DNA of 64,000 nucleotides from NCBI RefSeq assembly GCF_900183975.1, contig NZ_LT853882.1, positions 3,341,501 through 3,405,500 of the forward strand. The letters are read 5' to 3'. The translations under genes and the position numbers were made by a program. Source of the stretch: Xanthomonas fragariae. Its GTDB lineage: Bacteria > Pseudomonadota > Gammaproteobacteria > Xanthomonadales > Xanthomonadaceae. Below, piece after piece: positions 54,405-63,766 of the stretch (positions are counted from its first letter, which is position 1; each line of letters starts with the position of its first letter). The notes beneath the pieces were generated by a model. That model saw only the letters and a program-made list of their open reading frames with translations. It searched no databases and was not told the origin of the DNA.

Positions 54405-55163
54405 ATGGCAGACGTGCACTCCCCCCTTCCGTCGCCGCCATTGCTGGACGATGCCTGTGCATTGTTTCTGGACGTGGACGGCACTCTTATCGAATTCGCC
54501 GACAGCCCCGAGGCAGTGCGGCTATTGCCCGAGGTCCGCGAGGCCATCGGGCACTTGAGCGATCGCCTCAATGGCGCAGTCGCATTGGTCAGCGGACGAC
54601 CGCTATCGCAACTGGACGCATTGTTCGCCCCCCTGCTGCTCCCAGCCGCAGGCTTGCATGGGCACGAACTGCGCAGCGATATCGCTGCACGTGCCGCGAT
54701 GCCGCAAGACACCTCCGAGCGGCTGCATGGCTTGCATCAACGCGCCGCAGCGCTCGCGCACAAATACCCTGGCGTGCTGGTCGAAGACAAAGGCGTCAGC
54801 GTCGCACTGCATTGGCGCGCAAAACCGCACGCCGGCCCCGACGTCCTCGCCTTCGCGCAGCAGGAGATCGCTCAGCTCTCCGGCTATCGCCTGCAACCTG
54901 GCGATCACGTAGTCGAATTCGTCCCGGAAGGCAGCAACAAAGGTCTGGCGGTCGAACAACTGATGCAGCACGGCGCATTCGCCGGCCGCACGCCGGTGTT
55001 CGTCGGCGACGATCTCACCGACGAATTCGGCTTCGAAGCGGCAAATCGTCTCGGCGGTTGGAGTGTGCTGGTCGGCAATCGCGCACAGACCAGCGCACAT
55101 TTCCGCGTCGATGGCACGGCGGATGTGCATGCATGGTTACAGCAAAACGAGCGCAGCCTTTGA
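54405..55163 (+). CDS. otsB: Trehalose-6-phosphate phosphatase
   Basis: A 252-residue HAD-superfamily phosphatase removing phosphate from trehalose 6-phosphate. LFLDVDGTLIEFADSP has the nucleophile and acid Asp pair (D-x-D), VALVSGRPL is motif II, the Lys in VPEGSNKGLAV motif III, and VFVGDDLTDEFGFEAAN motif IV. It opens the otsB-GH15-otsA block; the next gene starts 45 bp later. An ATG at 54405 begins MADVHSPLPSPP, a slightly long but usual N-terminus. Confidence 0.95.
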   Translation: MADVHSPLPSPPLLDDACALFLDVDGTLIEFADSPEAVRLLPEVREAIGHLSDRLNGAVALVSGRPLSQLDALFAPLLLPAAGLHGHELRSDIAARAAMPQDTSERLHGLHQRAAALAHKYPGVLVEDKGVSVALHWRAKPHAGPDVLAFAQQEIAQLSGYRLQPGDHVVEFVPEGSNKGLAVEQLMQHGAFAGRTPVFVGDDLTDEFGFEAANRLGGWSVLVGNRAQTSAHFRVDGTADVHAWLQQNERSL

Positions 55164-55208
55164 TCGCAGCGCGCTTCCTTTCGTCCTACACAGGATCGTC
55201 CGCACTCC

Positions 55209-56987
55209 ATGACCAAGCCAAACCTGGATCTGGGCGTTATAGGCAACTGCAGCTTCGGCGCATTGGTCGATCGGCAGGCAAATGTGGTGTGGAGTTGCCT
55301 GCCGGCCTTTGACGGCGACCCGGCGTTCTGCTCGTTGCTTTCGCCCAAGGGCGAAGGTGGCGACTTCGCCGTGGAGCTGGAAGATTTCGTCGACAGCGAG
55401 CAACACTACCTACCCAATACCGCAGTGCTTCGCACCGTCTTGCGCGATCACCACGGTGGCGAAGTGGAAGTCATCGACTTCGCACCGCGCTGGCGCAATA
55501 ACGGCCGTTTCTATCGGCCGGTGAGCATCATCCGGCAGATTCGCCCGCTGGCTGGCAACCCGCGCATCGTGGTGCGGGCACGCCCGCTGGCCGATTGGGG
55601 TGGCCGTACCCCCGATACCACCTGGGGCAGCAATCACATCCGTTGGGTGTTGCCGGAATTCACTCTGCGCCTGACCACCGATGTACCGGTGCGGTTCGTG
55701 CGTGACGGTTTGCCGTTCGTACTCAGCCACCCGGTGAATCTGGTGTTGGGCGTCGATGAATCACTGACTCGCTCGCTCAGCGGCTATGTGCAGGAAGCGC
55801 AGGAACGCACCGAAGAATATTGGCGCGAATGGGTGCGTTATCTGTCGATCCCCTTGGACTGGCAGGACGCTGTGATCCGCAGTGCGATCACGCTCAAGTT
55901 GTGCCAGTACGAAGACAGCGGCGCGATCATTGCCGCAATGACCACTTCGATTCCGGAAGCGCCCAATACGCCGCGCAATTGGGATTACCGTTATTGCTGG
56001 TTGCGCGATGCAGCGTTCGTGGTGCGTGCGCTCAACCGGCTCGGCGCCACGCGTACGATGGAGCAGTTCATCGGCTACATCTTCAATATCGCCACCAGCG
56101 ACGGCACCCTACAGCCGCTGTACGGTATCGGTTTCGAATCGCAGCTGGAAGAGCACGAAGTCGACACGATGGAGGGCTATCGCGGTATGGGCCCGGTGCG
56201 GCGTGGCAACCTGGCCTGGATCCAGCAGCAGCACGACGTCTACGGCAGCGTGGTGCTTGCCTCCACGCAACTGTTCTTCGATCTGCGTTTGAAGGATCCG
56301 GGCGATGCGGACACCTTCCGCCGCCTGGAGCCATTGGGCGAGCGCGCTTACGCGCTGCACAACGTGCCCGATGCCGGCCTGTGGGAATTCCGCGGCCGCG
56401 CCGAAGTGCATACCTATACCGCCGCGATGTGCTGGGCGGCCTGCGATCGCCTGTCCAAGATCGCCGACCGGCTTGTCCTGCCCGAGCGCAGTGTGTATTG
56501 GCGCGAACGCGCCGACAGCATTCGCGAGCGCGTGTTGTCTGAAGCCTGGAGCGAAGAACACGGCCACTTCACCGATACGCTCGGTGGCCACCGCCTGGAT
56601 GCATCGCTGCTGTTGCTGGCCGATATCGGCATCGTCGCCAACGACGACAGCCGCTTCATGCGCACCGTGGAGGCGGTCGGTTGCGTGCTCAAGCATGGCG
56701 ATGCGCTGTATCGCTACATCGCGCCGGATGACTTCGGTGAGCCGGAAACCAGCTTCACCATCTGCACGTTCTGGTACATCGACGCGCTGGCCGCGATCGG
56801 TCGCAAGGACGAGGCGCGTGAATTGTTCGAGCGCATTCTCTTGCGCCGCAATCACCTCGGCTTGCTATCCGAGGATCTATCGTTTGAAGACGGCGAAGCC
56901 TGGGGGAATTTCCCTCAGACCTATTCGCATGTGGGGTTGATCATTGCAGCGATGCGCTTGTCGCGGAGCTGGCAGGAGGCGTCATGA
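55209..56987 (+). CDS. Glycoside hydrolase family 15 protein
   Basis: A 592-residue cytoplasmic GH15 enzyme. The N-terminal beta-sandwich begins DLGVIGNCSFGALVDRQANV. The (alpha/alpha)6 barrel contains NWDYRYCWLRDAAFVVRALN and, near the end, EDGEAWGNFPQTYSHVGLII, which corresponds to the family's catalytic-base segment (E-x-x-GNFPQ-x-x-(S/T)H). Family members hydrolyse alpha-glucosidic bonds: glucoamylases, dextranases and mycobacterial-type trehalases. Placed between otsB and otsA, with a 4-base overlap into otsA, a trehalose- or maltodextrin-related activity is likely, but the substrate cannot be read from sequence. Confidence 0.9.
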   Translation: MTKPNLDLGVIGNCSFGALVDRQANVVWSCLPAFDGDPAFCSLLSPKGEGGDFAVELEDFVDSEQHYLPNTAVLRTVLRDHHGGEVEVIDFAPRWRNNGRFYRPVSIIRQIRPLAGNPRIVVRARPLADWGGRTPDTTWGSNHIRWVLPEFTLRLTTDVPVRFVRDGLPFVLSHPVNLVLGVDESLTRSLSGYVQEAQERTEEYWREWVRYLSIPLDWQDAVIRSAITLKLCQYEDSGAIIAAMTTSIPEAPNTPRNWDYRYCWLRDAAFVVRALNRLGATRTMEQFIGYIFNIATSDGTLQPLYGIGFESQLEEHEVDTMEGYRGMGPVRRGNLAWIQQQHDVYGSVVLASTQLFFDLRLKDPGDADTFRRLEPLGERAYALHNVPDAGLWEFRGRAEVHTYTAAMCWAACDRLSKIADRLVLPERSVYWRERADSIRERVLSEAWSEEHGHFTDTLGGHRLDASLLLLADIGIVANDDSRFMRTVEAVGCVLKHGDALYRYIAPDDFGEPETSFTICTFWYIDALAAIGRKDEARELFERILLRRNHLGLLSEDLSFEDGEAWGNFPQTYSHVGLIIAAMRLSRSWQEAS

Positions 56988-58351
56988 GTCGTTTGGTGGT
57001 GGTATCCAATCGCGTTGCAGTGCCCGGCGAGAACCGTGCCGGCGGTCTGGCGGTTGGCTTGTTGGCAGCGCTCAAAGAGCGCGGCGGTATGTGGTTCGGC
57101 TGGAGTGGCAAGACCGTACGCGGCGATAGCGGCGGCATGCACGAGCAGACCGAAGGCGACATTAAGTTCGTCACCATGGACCTCAACAAGCGCGACATGG
57201 ATTCGTACTACAACGGCTTCGCCAATCGTACGCTGTGGCCGCTGCTGCACTTCCGTCTGGATCTGGTCGATTACGACCGCGCCACCCGCGAAGGCTATAT
57301 GCGCGTCAACCGGCTGTTCGCCGAGAAACTGGCGCCATTGCTCAAAGATAGCGACACGCTGTGGATCCACGATTACCACATGATTCCGCTGGGCACGATG
57401 CTGCGCGAGCTGGGTGTGGGCTGCAAGATGGGCTTCTTCCTGCACGTACCGATGCCCTCGGCCGACTTGATGCAGGCCATGCCCGATCATGCGCGCTTGT
57501 TCAGCACCTTCTACGCCTACGATCTGGTCGGCTTCCAGACCCAGCGCGATGCCGAGCGTTTCAAGGCGTATGTGCGTCTGTTCGGCGGTGGCCGCATTCT
57601 GGAAGGCGATCTCGTCGAAGGCCCGGGCGGGCGTCGTTTCAGCGCTGCGGCCTTTCCGATCGGCATCGATACCGATCTGATCGCCAATCAGGCAAAGGCA
57701 TCGGTCGGCAAGCAGGCGGTGCGCGATCTACGCGAAAGTCTGCGTGGCCGGCAATTGGCGATCGGCGTGGACCGTCTGGATTATTCCAAAGGATTGCCGG
57801 AGCGCTTTCAGGGTTTCGAGCGCTATCTGGAGCGTTACCCGGATCAATCCGGCAGCCTGACCTATCTGCAGATCGCACCGGTGTCGCGCGGCGACGTCAA
57901 CGAATATCGCCAACTACGCGGGCAGCTGGAGCAGATCGCCGGCCACATCAACGGTGGGCACGCCGAGCCGGATTGGACACCGCTGCGCTACGTCAATCAG
58001 AACTTCAGCCACGCTACATTGACCGGTTTTTATCGTGCGGCCGCAGTTGGCCTGGTGACGCCATTACGCGATGGCATGAATCTGGTCGCCAAGGAGTTCG
58101 TGGCCGCGCAGGATCCTGCAAATCCGGGCGTGCTGGTGCTCTCGCTGTTGGCAGGTGCGGCGGATGAAATGAAAGAGGCATTGCTGGTCAATCCGCACGA
58201 CCTGGACGGCGTGGCCGATGCGATCGCCACAGCAGCGAGCATGCCGCTGGCGACGCGCATCGAGCGCTGGCGGGCGATGATGGATCACCTGCGCAAGAAC
58301 AACATCAATCATTGGCGCCAGCGCTATCTGCAAGCGCTTGCAGATATATGA
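56984..58351 (+). CDS. otsA: Trehalose-6-phosphate synthase
   Basis: A 455-residue GT20 enzyme making trehalose 6-phosphate from UDP-glucose and glucose 6-phosphate. [20 protein letters not shown] holds the N-terminal Arg and glycine loop, [16 protein letters not shown] and DYHMIPLG follow, and the GT-B C-terminal domain has [19 protein letters not shown] and [15 protein letters not shown]. The ATG overlaps the GH15 stop by 4 bases, so the two are coupled. Trehalose protects against osmotic and drying stress and matters for plant infection in related species. Confidence 0.96.
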   Translation: MSRLVVVSNRVAVPGENRAGGLAVGLLAALKERGGMWFGWSGKTVRGDSGGMHEQTEGDIKFVTMDLNKRDMDSYYNGFANRTLWPLLHFRLDLVDYDRATREGYMRVNRLFAEKLAPLLKDSDTLWIHDYHMIPLGTMLRELGVGCKMGFFLHVPMPSADLMQAMPDHARLFSTFYAYDLVGFQTQRDAERFKAYVRLFGGGRILEGDLVEGPGGRRFSAAAFPIGIDTDLIANQAKASVGKQAVRDLRESLRGRQLAIGVDRLDYSKGLPERFQGFERYLERYPDQSGSLTYLQIAPVSRGDVNEYRQLRGQLEQIAGHINGGHAEPDWTPLRYVNQNFSHATLTGFYRAAAVGLVTPLRDGMNLVAKEFVAAQDPANPGVLVLSLLAGAADEMKEALLVNPHDLDGVADAIATAASMPLATRIERWRAMMDHLRKNNINHWRQRYLQALADI

Positions 58352-58789
58352 GTTGATGTCGACGGGTTGTTTGACGCAATCCAGCGCGATGAAGTCACAC
58401 CGCGCACTAAGACATGCCCTTCTCCTACCGGGACAGTGGCTCATTCACGGGGCGAAGCTGGCGCGTCGCACCGGATGAGGGTACCGCTGCACGTGGTGGT
58501 GAGAAGTCTTCATCGTCTGCGCTCCGACACAAGCAGCAATTTCGCTCGTCCGTTCGGATTTTGGATATTTCGTCGTCCCTGAAAAATCCCCTTCAAGCGC
58601 CAAGTGCCGTCGGTGACAGCGGCACGGCACTCAAGGATGACCATCCCATCGCCCGCATCCAGGCACGCAAAAACGCGATCCAGCGCAGCAGCCAGCGCAG
58701 GTTGTAGCCGGCCGCGCAGCCGAGCACGTGCAGCGCATCGCCTTGGGCACCTTTCAGCCTACAGCGACGCAACCGGCAGTCGTCTTTCA

Positions 58790-59638
58790 GAACCTGTTCA
58801 CGATCTTTCCTGATTGGTGCAGACTCTGCGGATGCGCCAAAAAACCTATCCGAGCGACATGAGCCGGGAGCGTTTCGAACACATCCTCCCGATCCTGGAA
58901 CAAGCGCGCAAGCGCACCAAGCCACGCCGAGTGGATATGTATGAGGTGTGGTGCGCAGTGTTGTACGTGCTGCGAACCGGTTGCCAATGGCGAGCGCTAC
59001 CCAGCGACTTTCCGAAGTGGCGGACCGTGCACTCGTACTTTGCCAAGTGGGGCGAGTGCGACGATGAAGGAGTGAGCCTGCTGGAGCGGGCGCTCAAAAA
59101 ATCAGGTTGGCGTGGCCCGCCAGAAACAGGAGCGCAACATCTTCAGCAGGTTCTTGATCGTGGACGCGCAGAGCGTCAAGAACACGGACACAGCCGGGCA
59201 AAAGGGATATGACGCGGGCAAAAAGGTGTCGGGCATCAAGCGGCATATCGCTGTTGATACCCAGGGGTTGCCCCATGCCATCGCGGTGACGACGGCGGAG
59301 GTGACCGACCGCAAAGGTGCGCTGCAGGCGCTGGAGCGCTGTCAGTCAAACTTGACGCATGTACAAAGCCTGCTGTGCGACAGTGGTTACACCGGAGTAC
59401 CGTTTGCCGAAGGCGTACGAGAGATTCTAGGCGAGCAGCTCACGGTGCAGATTGCCAAGCGCAGCGAACTGCACACCTTCAAGGTCATGCCCAAGCGCTG
59501 GATCGTCGAGCGCAGTTTTGCCTGGCTGGAGAAAAACCGAAGGCTGTGGAAGAACTGCGAGCGCAAACTCAACACCAGCTTGCAGTTCATCCATCTGGCC
59601 TTCTTGGCGCTTCTACTCAAAAGATCGTGAACAGGCTC
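58790..59638. mobile_element. Inner IS5-family (IS427-like) insertion sequence, apparently complete
   Basis: The 849-bp element has inverted ends: gaacctgttcacgatctttc on the left and, reverse-complemented, gagcctgttcacgatctttt on the right. The triplet tca flanks both sides (58787-58789 and 59639-59641) as a target duplication. It carries one transposase split over two overlapping frames. It inserted into the transposase gene of the older element in the opposite orientation. The intact ends and duplication indicate a recent insertion. Confidence 0.88.
58832..59630 (+). CDS. IS5-family transposase in two overlapping frames (inner element)
   Basis: The first frame starts at ATG 58832 (MRQKTYPSDMSRERFEHILP) with TGCQWRALPSDFPKWRTVHS, and stays open to 59212. 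The second frame, open from 59112 or slightly before to TGA 59628-59630, has FLIVDAQSVKNTDTAGQKGY, KVSGIKRHIAVDTQGLPHAI, LCDSGYTGVPFAEGV and WIVERSFAWLEKNRRLWKNC, which include the DDE residues. The two join at an A6 run (59096-59101), where reading must move to the +1 frame. IS427-group elements commonly need such a shift, so this may be programmed rather than a defect. Confidence 0.8.
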
Positions 59639-60890
59639 TCAGATGTCCGATCACCGGCTCCACCGCCTGCCGTCGCTTGATCCAGCGCCATTGCCGTCGC
59701 GTCAGCGTCTTGGCCTTGCCGCGATGCAGGACCTGCACGCCATCGACCTCGCGCCCGCGATCGCCCAGGTCCACGATCGCCACCGTCGGTTCTACGCTCA
59801 CATCCTGCAGCAACCCGCGTGTCTGCTCCAGCTGCTCGGCCAAGGTATCGCCGTCGTACGGGTTGCCCGGGAAGCTGCGCGCACCCAAGACTAATCCCTT
59901 GCAGGCGGTGACCGCAATGCCGACCTTGACGCCGAATTCGTACGCTTGACGCGCCTTGCCCTTGCCGATGCATTCCACTTCTGGGGCATGCAATGCGTAG
60001 AGTTTTTGTTTGTCCTTCGGACGCTGCGTGTACAGCCGTTGCGCACGTTCCAGCCAGACAGCGATGCGCTCGCGCACGCCGGTGTTTACCTGATCGAGTT
60101 TGCGTTGGATGTCGCGCACGAGCCGTCCCAGCACTGTGCGTTGACGTCGCAGGACGCGCCGCATCCGCTTGAACTGGCGCGCATGCGCATACCGACCTGC
60201 CTTGCGGCTCAGGGCCGGGCCTTGCCGCGCGTAGCTCTGCCGCAATCCGATGCCGTGCCGCTTGGCCAGTAACACCAGCTTCTTGCGTGCCACCTCCAGC
60301 AAACGGCTGTCGGTCGGATAGGCGATCGCCTTTTCCTGCGCCGTGGTGTCCACGATCACCCGCGACAACTCGCGTGCGTCTACCGCCTGCATCGCATGCG
60401 CGGCGTTGATGGTGTGCGCCAGCAGCTCTTCCATCCCGGCCTCACCCAGGCGCTACCGCCAGCGCGTCAGCGAGCTGGCATCGCACGGCAAACGCGTCTG
60501 GAACACGACCTCACCGGTGAAGAACTGCCAGTACGGATTCTCCAGCCAGCGCTCGCACACCGCTTCATCGGACAGGTCGTAGGCGTGTTTGAGGTAGAGC
60601 AAACCGGCAATCAGTCGCACCGGCAATGCCGGCCGACCGCCACCGGCCTGGGTGGCCGGCAAGCGCGATGAAAGTGCTTGCTCCAACGCCGTCCACGGCA
60701 TCCGTTGGCTCAGCCGCGCCAGCGGATGACGCAGATCGATCTGGTTCTACAGCCGCGAACGAAACAACTCATCGGCAGGCATGTGCTCGGCAGCAGGACG
60801 GCGTGTACGCATGGGCGGAAACTGCCAGAAACCAGCCTTCAGCGTAGCGAACACTGGTAGTTCTGGCACGCCGGTGCAGACATCAAGGCC

Positions 60891-63005
60891 TTGCGGTCGT
60901 TGGGTGGTTGGGGTTTTTCAGGTGCGACAATTTCCGGTGTATCGGGCGTGCAGCTTGGAACGGTGCCGCGCAATGTCGAGCTGGCAGATGCCTCCAAGCT
61001 GCCGGCCGAGAACGCAACGCCATTCAGCCGCGCTGCTGTGCCAAGCCCGGGCGGCAGCGTCGCCGCCTATCACGATGCCAGCAATTGGACCGCGTATGCC
61101 GGCTCCAACCTGTCCAGCCACTACACCCCAGGCGCGCAAATCACTCCGGACAACGTCAAGCAGCTCAAGGTGGCGTGGGAATTCCACACTGGCGATCTGA
61201 AGCCGAAGGATTCCAAGCTGGGCTACGCGTTCCAGAACACCCCGCTCAAGGTCGGCGACCTGCTGTACATCTGCACCCCGACCCAGAAAGCAATCGCGGT
61301 GGAAGCGGCCAACGGCAAGCAGCGCTGGCGCTTCGACCCGCAGACCGACCCGAAGGCGATGGCCAGCGTTGCCGCTACCACTTGCCGCGGCGTGTCGTAC
61401 TACCAGGCGCCGCAAGGCACCGCCGAGTGCCCGACGCGGATTTTCTGGCCGATGGTCGATGGCCGTCTCGGCGCACTGGATGCGCAGACCCGCAAGTTGT
61501 GCGCCAGCTTCGGCGCGCACGGTTATCTCGATCTGAATGCCGACACCGGCAACACCAAGCCAGGCTTCGTCGGCCCGACCTCGCCGCCGGTGGTCATACC
61601 CGGTGTGGTCATCCAGCCGACCGGCCAGGTGCGTGACGGTCAGGAAAGCGATGCGCCGTCCGGCGTGGTGCGTGGCTTCGATGCCTTCACCGGCCAGCTG
61701 CGCTGGGTCTGGGACCTGGGCAACCCGGCGATTACCGCCGAGCCGCCCGCTGGCCAGACCTATACCCGTTCAACTCCGAACATGTGGTCGCTGATGTCCG
61801 CCGACGATGAGCTGGGCCTGGTCTATCTGCCGACCGGCAACGCGTCCGGCGACTTCGCCGGCAAGGACCGCACCCCGCAGGAGGAGGAATACACCGCAGC
61901 GCTGGTCGCTGTGGAGGCAGCCACCGGCAAGGAGCGCTGGCACTTCCGCACCGTCCACCACGATCTGTGGGATTACCACATCGGCCCGCAGCCGAACCTG
62001 GTCAATTGGCCGGTCGCTGGCGGCGGCGCCCGTCCGGCGGTAATCCAGGCCACCAAATCCGGCCAAGTCTTCGTGCTGGAACGCGCTACCGGCGAGCCGA
62101 TCATGCCGGTCGAGCAGATCCCGGTTCCGCAAGGCACCGATCACAGCGACTGGACCGCCGCCACGCAGCCGATTTCGCCGGGAATGCCCAATACCGTGGG
62201 CGCGCCGAGCTACGCGTTCGAAACCATCATCGAATCCGATGCCTGGGGCATGACCCCGTTCGACCAGCTGGCCTGCCGGATCCAGTTCAAGCAGCAGCGT
62301 TACGAAGGCGTGTTTACCCCGCCGACCCTGCAGGGCTCGCTGGCGTTCACCGGCAACCACGGCGGCATCCACTGGGGCGGCGTCTTGGTCGATCTGCAGC
62401 GCGGCATCATGGTGATGAACAGTAATCGCCTGCCGTACACCTTGCAGGTCTATACGCGCGATAAGAAGGACCAGCTGGGCATTTTTTCGGTGTTCGACGG
62501 CAAGAGCAAGACGCCCGGCTATATGGCGCAGAGGGGCCTGGCCGACGGCGCGCGCAAGGAGCCATGGATGTCCCCGCTCAACACGCCGTGCATTGCCCCG
62601 CCGTGGGGCTACATCGCTGGCGTCGATCTACGTACGCAGCAGGCACTTTGGCGCCGTCCGCTGGGCACCGGTTACGACCAGGGCCCGATGGGCATCCCGT
62701 TCAGGACCACGTTCGAGATCGGCACGCCGAACAACAGCGGCTCGCTGGCCACCGCAAGCGGCGTGACCTTCATCGGCGCGACCCTGGACAACTTCATGCG
62801 CGGCTTCGACACCCGCACTGGCAAGCAGGTCTGGGAGACCCGCGTCCCGGCCGGCCCGCAGGCTGCTCCGCTGAGCTATACCATCGACGGCAAGCAGTTC
62901 ATCGTGGCAGCGGTAGGTGGACACGACCGCATGCAAACCAAGTCGGGCGATAGCGTTATCGCCGGGGCATTGCCGGACGATGTGCAGACCAAGCCGGCCA
63001 ACTAA
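60891..63005 (+). CDS. gcd: 5'-truncated PQQ-dependent membrane glucose/quinate-type dehydrogenase
   Basis: The 704 residues from TTG 60891 match the periplasmic eight-bladed quinoprotein domain: NWTAYAGSNLSSHYTPGAQI, DNVKQLKVAWEFHTGDLKPK, IAVEAANGKQRWRFDPQTDP, CRGVSYYQAP, LVYLPTGNASGDFAGKDRTP, HHDLWDYHIGPQPNLVNWPV, VTFIGATLDNFMRGFDTRTG and QFIVAAVGGHDRMQTKSGDS. Full enzymes of this family are about 790-850 residues, with five N-terminal membrane helices that take electrons to ubiquinone. Those are gone: gene sequence begins only at about ATISGVSGVQLG, right after the IS end at 60922. The TTG and first ten residues come from the IS. Without signal or membrane domain the protein could not reach the periplasm, so it is probably a remnant. 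Confidence 0.85.
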   Translation: MRSLGGWGFSGATISGVSGVQLGTVPRNVELADASKLPAENATPFSRAAVPSPGGSVAAYHDASNWTAYAGSNLSSHYTPGAQITPDNVKQLKVAWEFHTGDLKPKDSKLGYAFQNTPLKVGDLLYICTPTQKAIAVEAANGKQRWRFDPQTDPKAMASVAATTCRGVSYYQAPQGTAECPTRIFWPMVDGRLGALDAQTRKLCASFGAHGYLDLNADTGNTKPGFVGPTSPPVVIPGVVIQPTGQVRDGQESDAPSGVVRGFDAFTGQLRWVWDLGNPAITAEPPAGQTYTRSTPNMWSLMSADDELGLVYLPTGNASGDFAGKDRTPQEEEYTAALVAVEAATGKERWHFRTVHHDLWDYHIGPQPNLVNWPVAGGGARPAVIQATKSGQVFVLERATGEPIMPVEQIPVPQGTDHSDWTAATQPISPGMPNTVGAPSYAFETIIESDAWGMTPFDQLACRIQFKQQRYEGVFTPPTLQGSLAFTGNHGGIHWGGVLVDLQRGIMVMNSNRLPYTLQVYTRDKKDQLGIFSVFDGKSKTPGYMAQRGLADGARKEPWMSPLNTPCIAPPWGYIAGVDLRTQQALWRRPLGTGYDQGPMGIPFRTTFEIGTPNNSGSLATASGVTFIGATLDNFMRGFDTRTGKQVWETRVPAGPQAAPLSYTIDGKQFIVAAVGGHDRMQTKSGDSVIAGALPDDVQTKPAN

Positions 63006-63766
63006 ACGGCGGTGATTGAGGAGGCTGCGCGGCCGTCACGTCAGATGCGACGGCTGCGCCGAATCGGCGAGAATCAAGCAATACGCCGGTTTTTGCGCGC
63101 CGTATTTGGGCACTGCCCACCGCTGTCAGCCCGCACAGTCAACGTTGCGCTGGCTGACGCACTAAATCAAACCGGCCGTCGCGAGACGGTGGTTTTTTTG
63201 GTGAAAGTGGCTTTTACCGGAGCCGGGCGGAGGGGTCGGATCAGGTTGCGTGTACGTTCGGCCAGCCGCCGACAGGCCGCGTGCAGCCGAGCCGCATCGA
63301 AGACGCTCGGAACCCAGATCGTCGCGCGACTACCGGCTCCTTCAGCGCGTTTGTGTCAGGTCGTCGCAGCTCTTCCGTGCTGCCGGCGCTTGGCGTCACG
63401 TCAGGCCAAATGCCATACGACTTCGTTGGCCCAATGCACGCTCGCTTCCAGCGGATGGCCGAGATATTCCTCGAGCTACTGGGCTCGCTGACGCTGTAGG
63501 CGCCACGTGGGTACCCGTCGGCTTCTTAAGCGGTGTTGGACGCTTGCTGCCAGCCCTGCTGGTGCTGAGCGCGGCGCTCTGGTGGTAGGTGCGCTAACGC
63601 TGCGCCACGCAGTTGCGGCACGGTTGTGTCGATCAGCAAAGGCCGCTCCCAGCGTCTGGAAAGGTGTGGATCAACGCGGTTCAAGCCAGCCTCGCAGCGA
63701 ATGAACCGGCCCGCTAGCGGCACATCCACATCGACCAGAAAGCCATAACGGCCGGTATCGGCGTGC
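63006..63766. other. Stretch without a confident gene
   Basis: About 760 bp between the truncated dehydrogenase and the pgeF-type gene. On the plus strand a frame ending at 63499 contains MPYDFVGPMHARFQRMAEIF LELLGSLTL with protein-like composition. On the minus strand, HADTGRYGFLVDVDVPLAGR FIRCEAGLN (about 63675-63760) looks like the end of some beta-rich domain, possibly DUF4166-like. Both look like gene scraps without starts. I cannot name either. Confidence 0.3.

Larger units (their letters stand above)
58593..60812 (-). pseudogene. Transposase of the outer IS5-family element, with two nonsense codons and an insertion
   Basis: The minus-strand frame starts MRTRRPAAEHMPADELFRSR and meets a TAG after SRL, in frame. 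It resumes NQIDLRHPLARLSQRMPWTA and runs through LIAGLLYLKHAYDLSDEAVC and SSLTRWR, where a second in-frame TAG (60453-60455) stands for an expected Lys codon. Then come RLGEAGMEELLAHTINA, VIVDTTAQEKAIAYPTDSRL (first catalytic Asp region), GYDGDTL-like NPYDGDTLAEQ and RRQAVEPVIGHL. After the inner element the same frame continues with KDDCRLRRCRLKGAQGDALH and LGCAAGYNLRWLLRWIAF to a TGA at 58593. The inner insert plus duplication is 852 bp, a multiple of three. Confidence 0.75.
58578..60922. mobile_element. Decayed IS5-family element containing a second IS (nested)
   Basis: The ends are inverted repeats: cctgaaaaatcccc at 58578 and, reverse-complemented, cctgaaaaaccccaacc ending at 60922. Inside is one long minus-strand transposase gene, interrupted by another element at 58790-59638. 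Without the insert and its duplication the element is about 1.49 kb. No target duplication is visible at its outer ends. Its right end coincides with the point where the glucose-dehydrogenase-like gene begins, so an adjacent deletion probably followed insertion. The 226 bp between otsA and its left end contain no gene. Confidence 0.75.

Noticed and set aside
59096..59101. A6 tract in the inner IS5 transposase as a disabling frameshift
   Set aside because: IS427-type elements usually have two overlapping frames, so I treat it as a probable programmed shift rather than a mutation.
63012..63491. 159-codon plus-strand frame after the truncated dehydrogenase
   Set aside because: Arg/Ala-rich composition without motifs or a ribosome-binding site; probably spurious.
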